A stretch of 64,000 bases of DNA. Origin: Prostheceraeus crozeri. Lineage: Eukaryota; Platyhelminthes; Polycladida; Euryleptidae. A program made the translations under genes and the position numbers. The notes below the pieces were generated by a model. The model saw only the letters and a list, made by a program, of their open reading frames with translations, was not told the origin of the DNA and ran no database searches. The stretch covers positions 1 to 64,000 of the forward strand of contig CAJQUW010000458.1 of NCBI GenBank assembly GCA_907163375.1, read 5' to 3'. How positions within the stretch are numbered: position 1 is the first letter of the stretch; every line of letters starts with the position of its first letter. Below, in pieces: positions 1 through 10,222 of the stretch.

Positions 1-90
1 TCGTCCGAAAGTTCGGAAGAGAAAGTTCCCAGTAAGCTTCCTCAACATGATCATTTTTGCTAGCTCATCTAATCTCCTATTCTTTTTCTT

Positions 91-408
91 TCAGAGTTTT
101 TGAGTAGAAGTGTGAGAGGAGTGTCGGTGGACGGATAACGTCCCATGGGCTCTTTTAAGGGCCAACCTTCTAATGCAGCTAAAGCGGTCCCAAGCCCGCC
201 ACATATCCTCGGATATGGAATGCAGAGGGGAAGAAAATAATGAATGGAATGAAATGGGAGGACACTCACGCGCCACACGCAACATAACACACTTCTCTCT
301 TCCGTAGTCTAACAAGCTCTTTACACATGGATCGCAGTCGATTGCTATCCCTGTATCAGAAGTGTAAGCTATCTTAATTTTATTTGATACTATTTCATCT
401 ATCATCAT
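91..408 (-). CDS. Possible small P1 protein starting inside the last 206-bp repeat
   Basis: A 105-codon frame whose first third is the open stretch of the 206-bp repeat and whose remainder is unique. I recognise no domain. Cysteine pairs (CDPC, REKC) occur in the repeat-derived part. The frame exists only because the leftmost repeat joins sequence without the stop that ends the other three copies. It may be a real early gene with a duplicated first exon, or chance. Confidence 0.25.
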   Translation of the reverse strand: MMIDEIVSNKIKIAYTSDTGIAIDCDPCVKSLLDYGREKCVMLRVARECPPISFHSLFSSPLHSISEDMWRAWDRFSCIRRLALKRAHGTLSVHRHSSHTSTQKL

Positions 409-1124
409 CGTCCATATGAAATGTTTTAAGATTTACAAGTTAGACTAAGCGTGCTACTATTTCCAAATGAAAATGTATACATGGTTAAATCATCCACTTA
501 ACCCCATCCGTAGTCTAACAAGCTCTTTACACATGGATCGCAGTCGATTGCTATCCCTGTATCAGAAGTGTAAGCTATCTTAATTTTATTTGACACTATT
601 TCATCTATCATCATCGTCCATATGAAATGTTTTAAGATTTACAAGTTAGACTAAGCGTGCTACTATTTCCAAATGAAAATGTATACATGATTAAATCATC
701 CACTTAACCCCATCCGTAGTCTAACAAGCTCTTTACACATGGATCGCAGTCGATTGCTATCCCTGTATCAGAAGTGTAAGCTATCTTAATTTTATTTGAC
801 ACTATTTCATCTATCATCATCGTCCATATGAAATGTTTTTAGATTTACAAGTTAGACTAAGCGTGCTACTATTTCCAAATGAAAATGTATACATGGTTAA
901 ATCATCCACTTAACCCCATCCGTAGTCTAACAAGCTCTTTACACATGGATCGCAGTCGATTGCTATCCCTGTATCAGAAGTGTAAGCTATCTTAATTTTA
1001 TTTGACACTATTTCATCTATCATCATCGTCCATATGAAATGTTTTTAGATTTACAAGTTAGACTAAGCGTGCTACTATTTCCAAATGAAAAAGTATACAT
1101 GGTTAAATTATTCACTAAAACCCC
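301..1124. repeat. Four tandem copies of a 206-bp unit
   Basis: Units begin with tccgtagtct at 301, 507, 713 and 919, exactly 206 bases apart, and differ by only a few bases. On the minus strand each unit contains an ATG followed by the same open stretch of about 36 codons beginning MMIDEIVSNK and ending near LLDYG. The array lies in the left, non-core part of P1. The near identity shows recent amplification or homogenisation. Confidence 0.95.
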
Positions 1125-1173
1125 ATTCAAGTAAGTCAGTATGAAAGCAAAGATAATATGAAATAAAAATTTA

Positions 1174-1425
1174 TTATGGCATGTATTTCAAAAGGTCTTC
1201 ATCGTCAATATCGTCCCAGAGTCTGACTTCACATAGATAACAAAAACAGTTGAGCTGCTTTAAACGTTCTTCTGCAGCGTCCCTCACTTTCTCAATGTAC
1301 GCCCACTCCGCCACGGTTCGCGGTTGGGAGTTAGGGGTGTACCACTCCCATATTTGATGCAACTGCGACTTGCTGGTCATCTCCATCACATCGTCAGTAT
1401 CGTACTGGAGATACTTCCACCTCAC
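1174..1425 (-). CDS. Small acidic open frame, unknown
   Basis: About 83 codons, open a further 15 or so codons upstream but without an ATG at the head; the nearest internal ATG starts METSKS-like sequence. The product is rich in W, D and E, has a CxxC (CYLC) near its C-terminus and ends LLKYMP. No family recognised. It lies between the 206-bp array and the PolB promoter, pointing away from PolB. It may be the end of a spliced P1 accessory gene. Confidence 0.35.
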   Translation of the reverse strand: MRWKYLQYDTDDVMEMTSKSQLHQIWEWYTPNSQPRTVAEWAYIEKVRDAAEERLKQLNCFCYLCEVRLWDDIDDEDLLKYMP

Positions 1426-1686
1426 GCCTGTTAAGTCGGGACACTCCTTCTCACATACACTCTCCTCTTCCTATCCGCTGGTAATGATACTTCCTGATAT
1501 TGTCCAGTTGGTACACCTTCTCCACCTTCGCCTTTTTGGTGCATTTGGTGTTAAACGAGCACCTTTGCTGATGCGCATGGAGAGGAGAACTCCAATGCGG
1601 TATTTGGTGTTGTTGGAGGACTTGTCATGTTGTCTTTGAAATGCTGACTTTGAAATGTTTTCTAATTCTTAAGTATCAACAAGCAA

Positions 1687-1765
1687 CCAATCAGAAGATG
1701 AACAGCCAATGAATGATGAGCATGAAAGGATATAAGCAAAGTGACATCCGTGTCATTTCACTCTG
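1687..1765 (+). promoter_or_regulatory. Twin-CCAAT plus TATA promoter of P1 PolB side
   Basis: CCAAT boxes at 1687-1691 and 1706-1710 are followed by a TATAAGC box at 1731-1737 and a pyrimidine-rich initiator-like stretch around 1755 (TCATTTCACTC). Spacing fits a polymerase II core promoter reading toward PolB. The same layout occurs on the other strand at the right side of P1 (18145-18192). Confidence 0.6.
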
Positions 1766-2064
1766 TCTTTGAGACGTATAAGTGAAGTATTCTCTAGCGA
1801 ATTCTGCTATTATTTGAGGTGTACAAGTGAATTCCAAATTTGAGACATATTAATTGAGTGAAGTCTCTATCTTATTGAAGCATCAACTTAAACATAATTT
1901 CGTTCAAATGGTTAAGTTGAAAATTTCCTCTCTCATCTCCCTTAAACGTGTGGCTAATAGCATCTTCCTCAATTTCAGGCATCAACTTCATCACCACCAC
2001 CCTCCCTTCTCGAGGAAAGTTTAGAGTTGTTGAGTCAAGGTAGGTTGTAACAATATACTGACAC

Positions 2065-5000
2065 TTGAACAGAGATGAAAGAATGATTTCTCTTTCAGGT
2101 GATACCAGTTCCATCTCGTGCGAGTCCATATCAACATTGTCGCGGGAATGCGACGATCGGCAATGTGCTGACTGTGGACACATCTTCACGAGGAAGCGTG
2201 ATCTCACCGACACATCAAGCGAGGTGTTTGTCGACCTAAGCCGGCATCAATCTCCGAAGGTAGGGATGATTCTGTTAACGATGTCTCCTTTTCTTGCGAC
2301 TTGTGCGCTCAGTCTTTCGAGACACGTTTTGAACTATCTTCGCACAGACTTCAACATACACACGCGAACGATACCTACACCAACGGTACCTCCTCTATCC
2401 GACTCACTGAAGTGTCCATAAATAATTTAGTGAGGAACTACCAGATGGACTCCTCAGAAACCATTGCTAACTTTGAGGAATGGTTTCATCAAAAATCATC
2501 ATTGATAGAAGCGCTCTTCAACAATTTAGACAATTTTAGGATGAAGGCGCTCATCTATCTTAAAATAAAATATGTAAAAATCGACCACCATACTGGACAA
2601 ATAATAGAGAGGTTGGAGTTTCACATACCCTCCTCTCCTGCAACCGAAGTTGTAGACTGTGAGTCTTGGATAAATTTTCATATCCAAGGGTTAAAATTAA
2701 ATATAGATAAATTTAACGAGCGTGATAGTGGACTCGTTTTTGATGGTATTGAGACCGCCATGATTAAAATCAGTTTATTAGGAAATCATAGTGGTCGAGG
2801 CTCCTTTAAACTTCCGAAAAATTTAAGAAATAAAGCAGCAGTCATTTCTGTAGATTGCGAATCGCAATGTTTTAAGTATGCCGTCCTCTCCATTCTCCAC
2901 TATAATGATGTGCAGAATAGTCGATACCGCAAGAGTAAGTATCAACAGTGGGAGAATGAATTAAACTTCGATGACTGTAATAGTGACGATATGAAAATTA
3001 AAGATATAGAAAAATTTGAAAAATTGAACAACATCAAAATAGTTCTCCATGTTTGGGAAAAAGGATTGAAGGGTGTGCGCTACAACTCGCGTTCGAGTTG
3101 TTATGAACGTACAGTAAACCTGTTATTAGTAAAACAGGATGATAGTGAGGAATGGCACTACTGCGGTATTCCCAAAATCTCTCGCTTATACCACCACTTA
3201 GAAAACTCTAGTAGAGAGTTATATTACTGCGACAGATGTATTCGCCACTTTAGGAGGAAAACTAAATTTGAAACTCATTACGAATGGTGTAAGCGAGGTA
3301 AACTGCAAATGGAGCGCATGCCCAAAGATAAGGAGTTTTCATATAGAGAGAATGGTGATGAATTAAGTCCTCTTCGTGTCATCTATGCTGACATCGAATG
3401 TTATATCGATGATAACATCCATCGACCAGCAGCCATTTCCTGCTATGAAGTATGGCATGATCACTTTAGGGGTAGGCAAAATAAAATGCGCGTCTGGCAA
3501 GGTGAGGATTGTATTTACCAATTCCTACAATTCCTCGAACAGGCTGTAAAATTTCAACAAAAACATGATGGTGAACTCTATCGCAGATCATTGCATATGA
3601 CAGCAGATGATCAAGCAAAATTTGATAGTTGCAACATTTGCCACAAATGTAGGAAAAACATTTGACGATGATAAGATTAAGAAAGTGCGCGACCATGATC
3701 ACATCACTGCTAAATTTAGAAACGCACTCTGTTCAAAATGCAATTTTTCACTTAGGATGAAACGGCGTACATTACCCGTCATTTTCCATAATTTCAAGGG
3801 CTACGACAGCCATATGATAATAAAAGGAGGTTTAGGTCAAATGAAAGAGTGGAAGCTTGATGTAATAGCGCAAACGAGAGAGAAGTTTATGGCCATGACA
3901 GCAAAAGTGCCTGTCGATAAAACTAAAGAAAATAAGACGGTCTATTTTGATATAAAATTTTTAGATTCCTACCAATTTATGACTGCTTCACTGGCCTCTC
4001 TCGTGCAAAATCTAAAGTCTCTTCCACTAACACAAAATCTTAAGAAACAATACCCAAATCTAACCGATGAAGTCATCACACGGAAAGGAGTCTTTCCATA
4101 TGCATATTTTGATGCGATTAGTAAACTCGGCGAGACTTCTCTTCCGCCCATAGATAAATTTAAAAATGATTTGACCGGCGCAGAATGTAAGACCGAAGAT
4201 TATGATCATGCACAAGATGCATGGATAAAATTTGACTGCCATACATTTGGCGAATATATGATTGCCTACCTTAAGTTAGATGTATTTTTGCTGGCTGATG
4301 TATTTCAGGAGTTTCGACGAGTGGCATTAGAAGAAGATAAGTTAGATCCCGTCCACTTTGTCAGTCTGCCAGCCATGTCATTTAAGTCTGCTTTTAAAAT
4401 GACTGGTGAGACCATTCATCTCTTACAAGATCCAGAGATGTATAATTTATTTGAGCGAGGAATTCGCGGTGGTCTCACATTTGTAAATAAACATAGGTTA
4501 AAATCTGAAACAGTAGGCAATGACCAGACTCATCTGAAGTATTATGACCAAAATAATTTGTATGGTAGTTCATTATCCAAACCGCTACCTCACTCTGAGT
4601 TTAGCTGGTTAGATGATAGTGATATTCAACATTTCTCCAACCCTTCTAACATACTAGCAATTCCAGATGAAGGTGATTGGGGATATATTTTGAGATAGAT
4701 CTAATCTATCCAAATAATATTAAACATAAAACCGTAGATTTTCCACTCGCACCCGAATCAGGTGAAGTGAGTAAAGATATGTTTTCCGACTTTATGAAAC
4801 AATTTCATAAAGATTTAGAATCATGTGGACAACCCGACTATAAGCCTTGTCGCAAACTTTTACTCACCCAGTATGATAAAGAAAACTATCTAGTCCACTT
4901 TAGCATCTTAAAATTTTATTTAGAAATGGGTATGATTTTAAAAAGAGTTCACCGCATTATTAAATTTAGACAGAAAGCCTTCCTCAAGCCATATATTGAT

Positions 5001-5893
5001 AGCAACAGCCAGAAACGTGCACTAGCCCAAAATAACTTTGAAAAAGATTTTTATAAATATAAGAACAACAGTCTATTTGGTAAGACGATGGAGGATGTTA
5101 GAAAGCGCGTAAACTACAAACTAGTTAATGATGATCAAAAGTATCACAAATTGACCTCATCACCTCTATTCATCGATAGAGACATTATCGATGAGGACCT
5201 TATAGGTGTTAAAATGATAAAATCTGAAGTTGAGTTGTGCAAACCCATCTATATTGGTCAAGCTGTACTAGATTATTCTAAGCTTGAAATGTACCAACTC
5301 TTTTATAAAATACTAAAACCATGTCCTCTCGTAAAAGAGGTTCGTTTGTTGGGTGGTGATACAGATAGTTTCTTCTTAGGTATTACCACTCAAAAAGATT
5401 TAAATTTCAATGAAGTAGGAAAATCTTTGGAAAGATATTTTGATACATCAAATTATCCTGCTGATCATCCACTCTACTCCATCAAAAATAAGGCAAAACT
5501 TGGCTGCTTTAAGGATGAGACAGCAGGGAAGGAAATAGATGAAATGATTCTCCTCCGTCCAAAAATGTATTCTATGAAATTAAAGGATAGTGATGATAGC
5601 ATTAAGCGCGCTAAAGGCATATCAAAATCCATTGTGCAAATATGAAACATAAGAATTTCAGGAAAGCCTATAGAAATAAAAATATAACGTTTGTCAATAT
5701 GACAATCTTAAAATCTAAGTCGCATGAGATCAAAACTCATACTTTTAGGAAACGGGCGCTTTCAGCATGGGAGGATAAGAGGTGCTGGTTAGAACACAAC
5801 ATATCTCTTCCACATGGACATCCTGACACAAACATACCACCACCCAAAAGAATTAAACTCACACTACCACATTCAGGAGACGTCTTAGCATAA
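2065..5893 (+). pseudogene. P1 protein-primed DNA polymerase B, broken
   Basis: Polinton PolB, which would copy the element from a protein primer. Cys/His patches resembling C2H2 fingers lie near 2165-2350, and another (YYCDRC...HYEWC) near 3225-3290. The exonuclease motif DIEC is near 3390, the FHNFKGYD motif near 3785, and an LKLDVFLLAD motif near 4275. The polymerase motif around DQNNLYGSS is near 4550, the NNSLFGKTMEDVRKR region near 5065, and the catalytic GGDTDSFF near 5355. The frame is interrupted in about three or four places, so this copy is a fossil. The N-terminal region contains an SGLVFDGIE segment that recurs as a stand-alone gene at 16030-16440. It is the leftmost large gene and faces the structural genes tail to tail. 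Confidence 0.93.
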
Positions 5894-6098
5894 TCATCCT
5901 TAACTTAGTATTTTGATGTTGATTTCTGTAGATAAACATTGTTGTTTTATGTATCGCATGAGATTGTTTTTTCCTTGTGAATATGTGTCCACATCTGTAC
6001 ATTCCCCATGTGATGACTTTTCCACTGAAAGACATTTTTCCTATCCCTGTATATTTCCACCCTTCACGAAGTAAAAAGACTTTTTGTATATAACAATG

Positions 6099-6184
6099 TT
6101 TATTGAAGTGCGCTCATGTATATATTTTCAGTGGATGTTGTATAAAGTCTGTTGCTTCACATTCATGTACATATTTCAATAAAC
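6099..6184. terminator. Crossed polyadenylation signals between PolB and structural genes
   Basis: AATAAA at 6179-6184 on the plus strand would serve PolB, and AATAAA at 6099-6104 on the minus strand would serve the facing structural gene. The two signals cross, so the convergent transcripts would overlap by roughly 80 bases. The stretch 5894-6198 holds no other feature I can see. Confidence 0.5.
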
Positions 6185-6198
6185 ATATCACAATGACT

Positions 6199-7750
6199 TC
6201 ACTTTGTTTTCCGAAACACTAACGTTATGAGGGATTTAGTATCTTTCACATGGATGCACTCTTGTAAACCATTGGTAATTTTGATAGCAATAGAGGGTAT
6301 AGTTTGTTTGACGACGGGATGATAGAAAATAGATTCAAACATCTTCTCGACTATTCCATATGAAGCGTCTTTATCATGAATGAAATCACGTAAAATGTAT
6401 TCTTTTTTCTCACCAACAGAAATAGGTAGAATCAAATCACTTTGAATGTAAAGGTGCTGTTCATGTTTATCAAGTGTCATTGGTGTTTCTATACCAATCG
6501 TATGCGCAGCAGCAAACACTGTTTGTAGCATTGAAAAACCAAAGAGTTTTTTCAAATTTTTACTCAATTGACATTGAATGTCATCACCCAGTTTCAGAAC
6601 AACGCGTTGATTTTCAATTGAAAACGAAATGTGGTGTGTCTTTGCATCATATTTACTTTTCATCACATGCTTCAACTTCTGTTGTATATAAGGATTTACT
6701 ACATGAATGAAGCTTTCAACTGTATGATATAGACGCGGCATTATATTGATAGCAACTTTAGATTCTTCATAAGACTGGTAAATTTTCTTGATGCGATCGC
6801 CATAGATGTCCACCCACCATTCATCATTAACTGAATCAGCTTTAGTGTGATATTCATGAGAAGCATACACCACACCGCTTCCAATAATAGGTGTATAATG
6901 TCTTACAAAATGACGCAAGGTTGGAGAGAAATAAACTGTAAGTTTGTCATTATATTTCTGAATAACCAACTTATTTTTGTCCGCCATAATTTTCTCTCCA
7001 TACTTCTTACCCACAGTCTCATTCCATCGTTTTACTAACTCAATAAGTGATAAAGGTTGAACACCACGCTTTTTCAAAATGATGCGTTTCTTCGCATTCT
7101 ACAACATCTTCATCAAATATTTTAAATCTATAATGAAATTTGTTGATTCGATTTGAATAAACTTTTCTAACATTTGCAGTAGCAATTGACGTTAGATGTA
7201 GTCCATGACCAAAACCGAGATGCGGATAGAATTCACTATCCAACCTCAGCGTAAGACCTTTAGTAAAAGAATGAAAGCGGAGGAACTGTCTCCCACTCCA
7301 ATGATAGATAGTAAACTCATAAGCTTTCTGATTTTTATTCTTCATGATGGAAGTATTACCACTGTTGAATGCCTTAATAATTTTCTCATTCCCAAATGGC
7401 TCATAAGAATCTGATTTTATCTGAATCCATTCATAGTTCCACTTTCCATCTGATGTTAAATTGTATGGGAACTGAAATGCATTATTCATCGTTATTCCAT
7501 CATGGGTGCGAGGAGTCAATATCATTTCTTCCAAATCATTCACATTCTGAATATTGCTATCATAGCAAATACTAGAAACGCCAACCTCCCATTCACCTTC
7601 TAAATGCAGTGGGCGATTTAATTCTACTCGATAGTCTGATGGTTTATTTTTGGGAAATTTATTCATAGAAGCATTACTGGGCAAGTAGATTAGAAACGAG
7701 TCCTTATTTTCACTTTCCATATTATTCACATTGGAAAAATATATTAGCAT
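6199..7750 (-). pseudogene. P1 penton-type structural protein paralogue, in two pieces
   Basis: Two adjoining frames correspond to the N-terminal and C-terminal parts of the 472-residue protein encoded just to the right. The N-terminal part has the YLPSNASMNKFP start and the EGEWEVGV motif, also seen as NGNWEVGV in the neighbour. The C-terminal part ends in a SIAIKI...SLITLVFRK strand pattern, matching IDIAIYDD...SITLHFRMK in the neighbour. Proteins of this type are common in animal Polintons and are thought to be minor capsid, penton or attachment proteins; that role is inferred here. It carries about one break, or is naturally read as two products. Convergent with PolB. Confidence 0.7.
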
Positions 7751-7759
7751 ACGTTTGCA

Positions 7760-9178
7760 TTAACTCTTCATTCGGAAATGGAGTGTGATACTTGTCACAG
7801 CATCTTTATGAAAAGGAATCAACGCACCAGCATCGTCATAAATGGCAATATCAATTTGTGGGATGTAGTTTGATTTCAGCTTTGTATAATGCACTTTCTT
7901 GAAAGTATGCTCAGATAAAATACTGCAGCTCTTTGGCTGGTATGGTATCATTGCTAGCAATGGAGCTTCAACATCTCCCACACGTACATCTTCACCAATA
8001 TTGGAATATATCTGAAAATAGTTAATACGACGCGATAGCGACATGTCTGCGCTAGCTTTGGTTACAGTACCACTTTTAAAGATATTTTGGTCAAAACCCA
8101 AAATGTCCATTAGAGTTTTATCCATAATTAGTTCAATACCTTTTCCACTTATAGTGAGAGACAAAGTACCTTCTTTTTCAGAAAATGAAATATGTTGCTC
8201 ATTAATCACTTCATTTAAATAATCTACAACCAATTTAACCGAAGTAATAATGCGAGGCATCAACACTCTTGTTTCATGTAAGAAACCACCAAAAGGCTCT
8301 ACACACTTTCTGTATAAAGATACGGCCCATTCTGTATCAAATTGATTTGGCCTTTCACATGGTAAATGTTGCATATCAGATTTTCCATGAACAGCTGCAG
8401 AACGATGTCGTAAGAACTGATGAAAATCTTTTGAACAAACTAATACTAGATCATCATCATTTAATTTGCTTATTGCAATATGATTAGATGATTTGATATA
8501 AGTCAATGTTGCCACTTGTTTACCATCAACTCGAAGGAGATAATTAAATTTCTTCAATAATGTTTCAGGAGTCATGTTTGTCTTTCTTGGCTTAATCACA
8601 ATCTTCTTCACCAACGTCTTCTCATTTCTTGGAATAAGATCTACATAATAAGCTTCCTCTCGATATATTAACTGTTTATGACCACTTATGTGGTAATTAA
8701 CGTTAAAATTATCATAGCTTGTTAAGGCGCTAGCGAGGTAGCCTAAATCATTTCTTAAACTTGGACTTAAACCAACAATCCAATCTTTCTCAACTACATG
8801 ATGTACATAATTATAATCATCATTGTGCGGAGTAAATTGGACAATATGTTTACACGCTTTATTCAAGAAATCATATATAAACTTTTTACATGATAAGAGA
8901 TCTTTCTTTGACCACTGTGGAATGTATACTCGGCACCCCTTTTCACATTGATAAGCAGCTGTACGCCTCATATTAATAGTCATCACCTCATGATCAAAAG
9001 TATAGACACAGTTGCTATAAACAAGTTGAGTGACACCCACTTCCCAATTCCCATTTAGCTGTTGTGCATGATCAATGGGAGTAGAAAAGAGTGCGGCTCG
9101 ATTACTAGTAAATCTCTTTGTAGCCGCATTGCTAAGCAAAATATGATAAAACGACATTTTTATATTGCTAATCTGCAA
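7760..9178 (-). CDS. P1 penton/minor-capsid-type structural protein
   Basis: A 472-codon frame; the likely start is the seventh-residue ATG (MSFYHILLSN, at 9157), because that matches the usual N-terminus of this Polinton family. It shows the conserved NGNWEVGV motif near residue 43 and the terminal LHFRMKS strand. In between are three repeated segments of the kind sheet-turn-LLxKFNYLL / VDYLNEVI-sheet, suggesting a threefold internal repeat. The family recurs in most animal Polintons and is believed to be a virion surface or vertex protein; I cannot tell which from sequence alone. The gene is divergent from the PC4-like gene at 9193 with only a few dozen bases between starts, so any shared promoter must overlap coding sequence. 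The frame looks whole. Confidence 0.75.
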   Translation of the reverse strand: MQISNIKMSFYHILLSNAATKRFTSNRAALFSTPIDHAQQLNGNWEVGVTQLVYSNCVYTFDHEVMTINMRRTAAYQCEKGCRVYIPQWSKKDLLSCKKFIYDFLNKACKHIVQFTPHNDDYNYVHHVVEKDWIVGLSPSLRNDLGYLASALTSYDNFNVNYHISGHKQLIYREEAYYVDLIPRNEKTLVKKIVIKPRKTNMTPETLLKKFNYLLRVDGKQVATLTYIKSSNHIAISKLNDDDLVLVCSKDFHQFLRHRSAAVHGKSDMQHLPCERPNQFDTEWAVSLYRKCVEPFGGFLHETRVLMPRIITSVKLVVDYLNEVINEQHISFSEKEGTLSLTISGKGIELIMDKTLMDILGFDQNIFKSGTVTKASADMSLSRRINYFQIYSNIGEDVRVGDVEAPLLAMIPYQPKSCSILSEHTFKKVHYTKLKSNYIPQIDIAIYDDAGALIPFHKDAVTSITLHFRMKS

Positions 9179-9192
9179 CTTTGCATAACATC

Positions 9193-9549
9193 ATGAAGAC
9201 TTGGATTTTGGACTCTCTACAATATATCAGAGTTGATCGTGATGGAAACGTACATTTCAAAAATTCTCATGGTCATACATCAAGAGGAATTACATTAACA
9301 TGGCGACAATTTGTCAACCTCAATGATATCATGAGGGATTTGGAATATTTTGAAACATTAAGATTCATCTCCTTGGGTGATCAAGTTTGGCTTCAACATT
9401 ACAGAAATGAAATTCAAATCTACCATTCTCATTCCGCAAACTGTTTCTCATTTCGCAAATACAATTGGGAGAAGTATAGAAGATACATACATCGCTCCAT
9501 CATGACATTTATTCGTCGTGAGTTCATCGCCCTACTATGCAAATCTTAA
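9193..9549 (+). CDS. PC4-like protein a (P1)
   Basis: 118 codons starting MKTWILDSLQ. The pattern strand-strand-strand then GITLTWRQFVNLNDIM resembles the beta-beta-helix core of PC4-type ssDNA-binding coactivators, where GISLTxEQWxxLK is typical. The second half repeats the pattern (IQIYHS..., FSFRKYNWEKYRRYIH). It is therefore read as two tandem PC4-like half-domains. It is a paralogue of the next gene: the LDSLQ, IMxDLxYF and WEKYxRxxHRSI positions agree. PC4-like proteins in other viruses act in transcription or replication; the role here is inferred from a weak pattern match and the neighbouring TBP homologue. Start chosen at the first ATG; the longer open frame begins 12 bases earlier without ATG. 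Confidence 0.6.
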   Translation: MKTWILDSLQYIRVDRDGNVHFKNSHGHTSRGITLTWRQFVNLNDIMRDLEYFETLRFISLGDQVWLQHYRNEIQIYHSHSANCFSFRKYNWEKYRRYIHRSIMTFIRREFIALLCKS

Positions 9550-9571
9550 TCAGATATGATTACCACGCACC

Positions 9572-10222
9572 ATGAGTTGGAAATTAGATTCCCTACAACG
9601 TATTGAAACGGATCATGATCGAAACGTCTATTTCAAAGATTCAACTGGAAATGTGAGAAGAGAGTTTGCTTTATCTTATCGTCATTTTCAATCTCTACAT
9701 CATATCATGAAGGACTTGAAATACTTCTATATGAAAAGACATTCACGTATTGGAAATCGCATCTGGCTGCGCGTCAACAATCGGCGAATTCAACTCTATC
9801 ATTCCCAACTTCATACTAACTTCACATTTCATCAAGGTAGTTGGGAAAAGTATAAAAGGAAGGTACATCGCTCAATTTACTCATTCTTTCATCATGAAGC
9901 GCCATCGCTACACCATCGTCAACATTCTCCGTCGCTTCAGACTCTACACCAAAATCGATCTCACAACATTACGCCAACAGCTTCCAAACAGCAAGTATTA
10001 CCCGGGCCGTCCTCAAATGTTAGTGGTGAAGATGAACAATTCACGGAATCTTCAACTCTTCCCAAATGGGACTGTACAGATTCTCGGCGCCCTTTCTCAT
10101 TCATCGGCGCAGTCAATGCGCTTAGAGCTACAAAGACTACTACGTCGGATATGGAAGAGGGAGAGGTGTGTGATGTCGAATCTGACTGTGGACAATATGG
10201 TGATCTCTACTCAATTGAGTGA
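9572..10222 (+). CDS. PC4-like protein b with long C-terminal tail (P1)
   Basis: 216 codons from MSWKLDSLQR. Residues about 1-110 align with PC4-like protein a (two strand-strand-helix units, the second ending WEKYKRKVHRSI). Residues about 110-216 form a low-complexity His/Ser/Gln-rich then acidic tail (DMEEGEVCDVESD) with a conserved RRPFSFIGAVNAL patch. The tail overlaps the first 60% of the TBP homologue in another frame. The P2 relative at 48361-48639 keeps the same patch as KPFSFRDAVHVL over its own TBP frame, which argues that both frames are read. A role in transcription with TBP is inferred. The frame looks whole. Confidence 0.6.
   Translation: MSWKLDSLQRIETDHDRNVYFKDSTGNVRREFALSYRHFQSLHHIMKDLKYFYMKRHSRIGNRIWLRVNNRRIQLYHSQLHTNFTFHQGSWEKYKRKVHRSIYSFFHHEAPSLHHRQHSPSLQTLHQNRSHNITPTASKQQVLPGPSSNVSGEDEQFTESSTLPKWDCTDSRRPFSFIGAVNALRATKTTTSDMEEGEVCDVESDCGQYGDLYSIE
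9851..9859 (+). promoter_or_regulatory. TATA box inside PC4-like gene b, ahead of TBP homologue
   Basis: TATAAAAGG lies 43 bases before the ATG of the TBP homologue at 9894, inside the codons for WEKYKR of the upstream gene. A TATAAAAGGG occurs at the matching place in P2 (48630-48621, minus strand). Codon constraint could explain part of the conservation; PC4-like gene a has TATAGAAG there. Confidence 0.5.

Noticed and set aside
301-1124. Regular repeats considered as a CRISPR array
   Set aside because: The units are contiguous 206-bp copies without variable spacers, in an animal genome.
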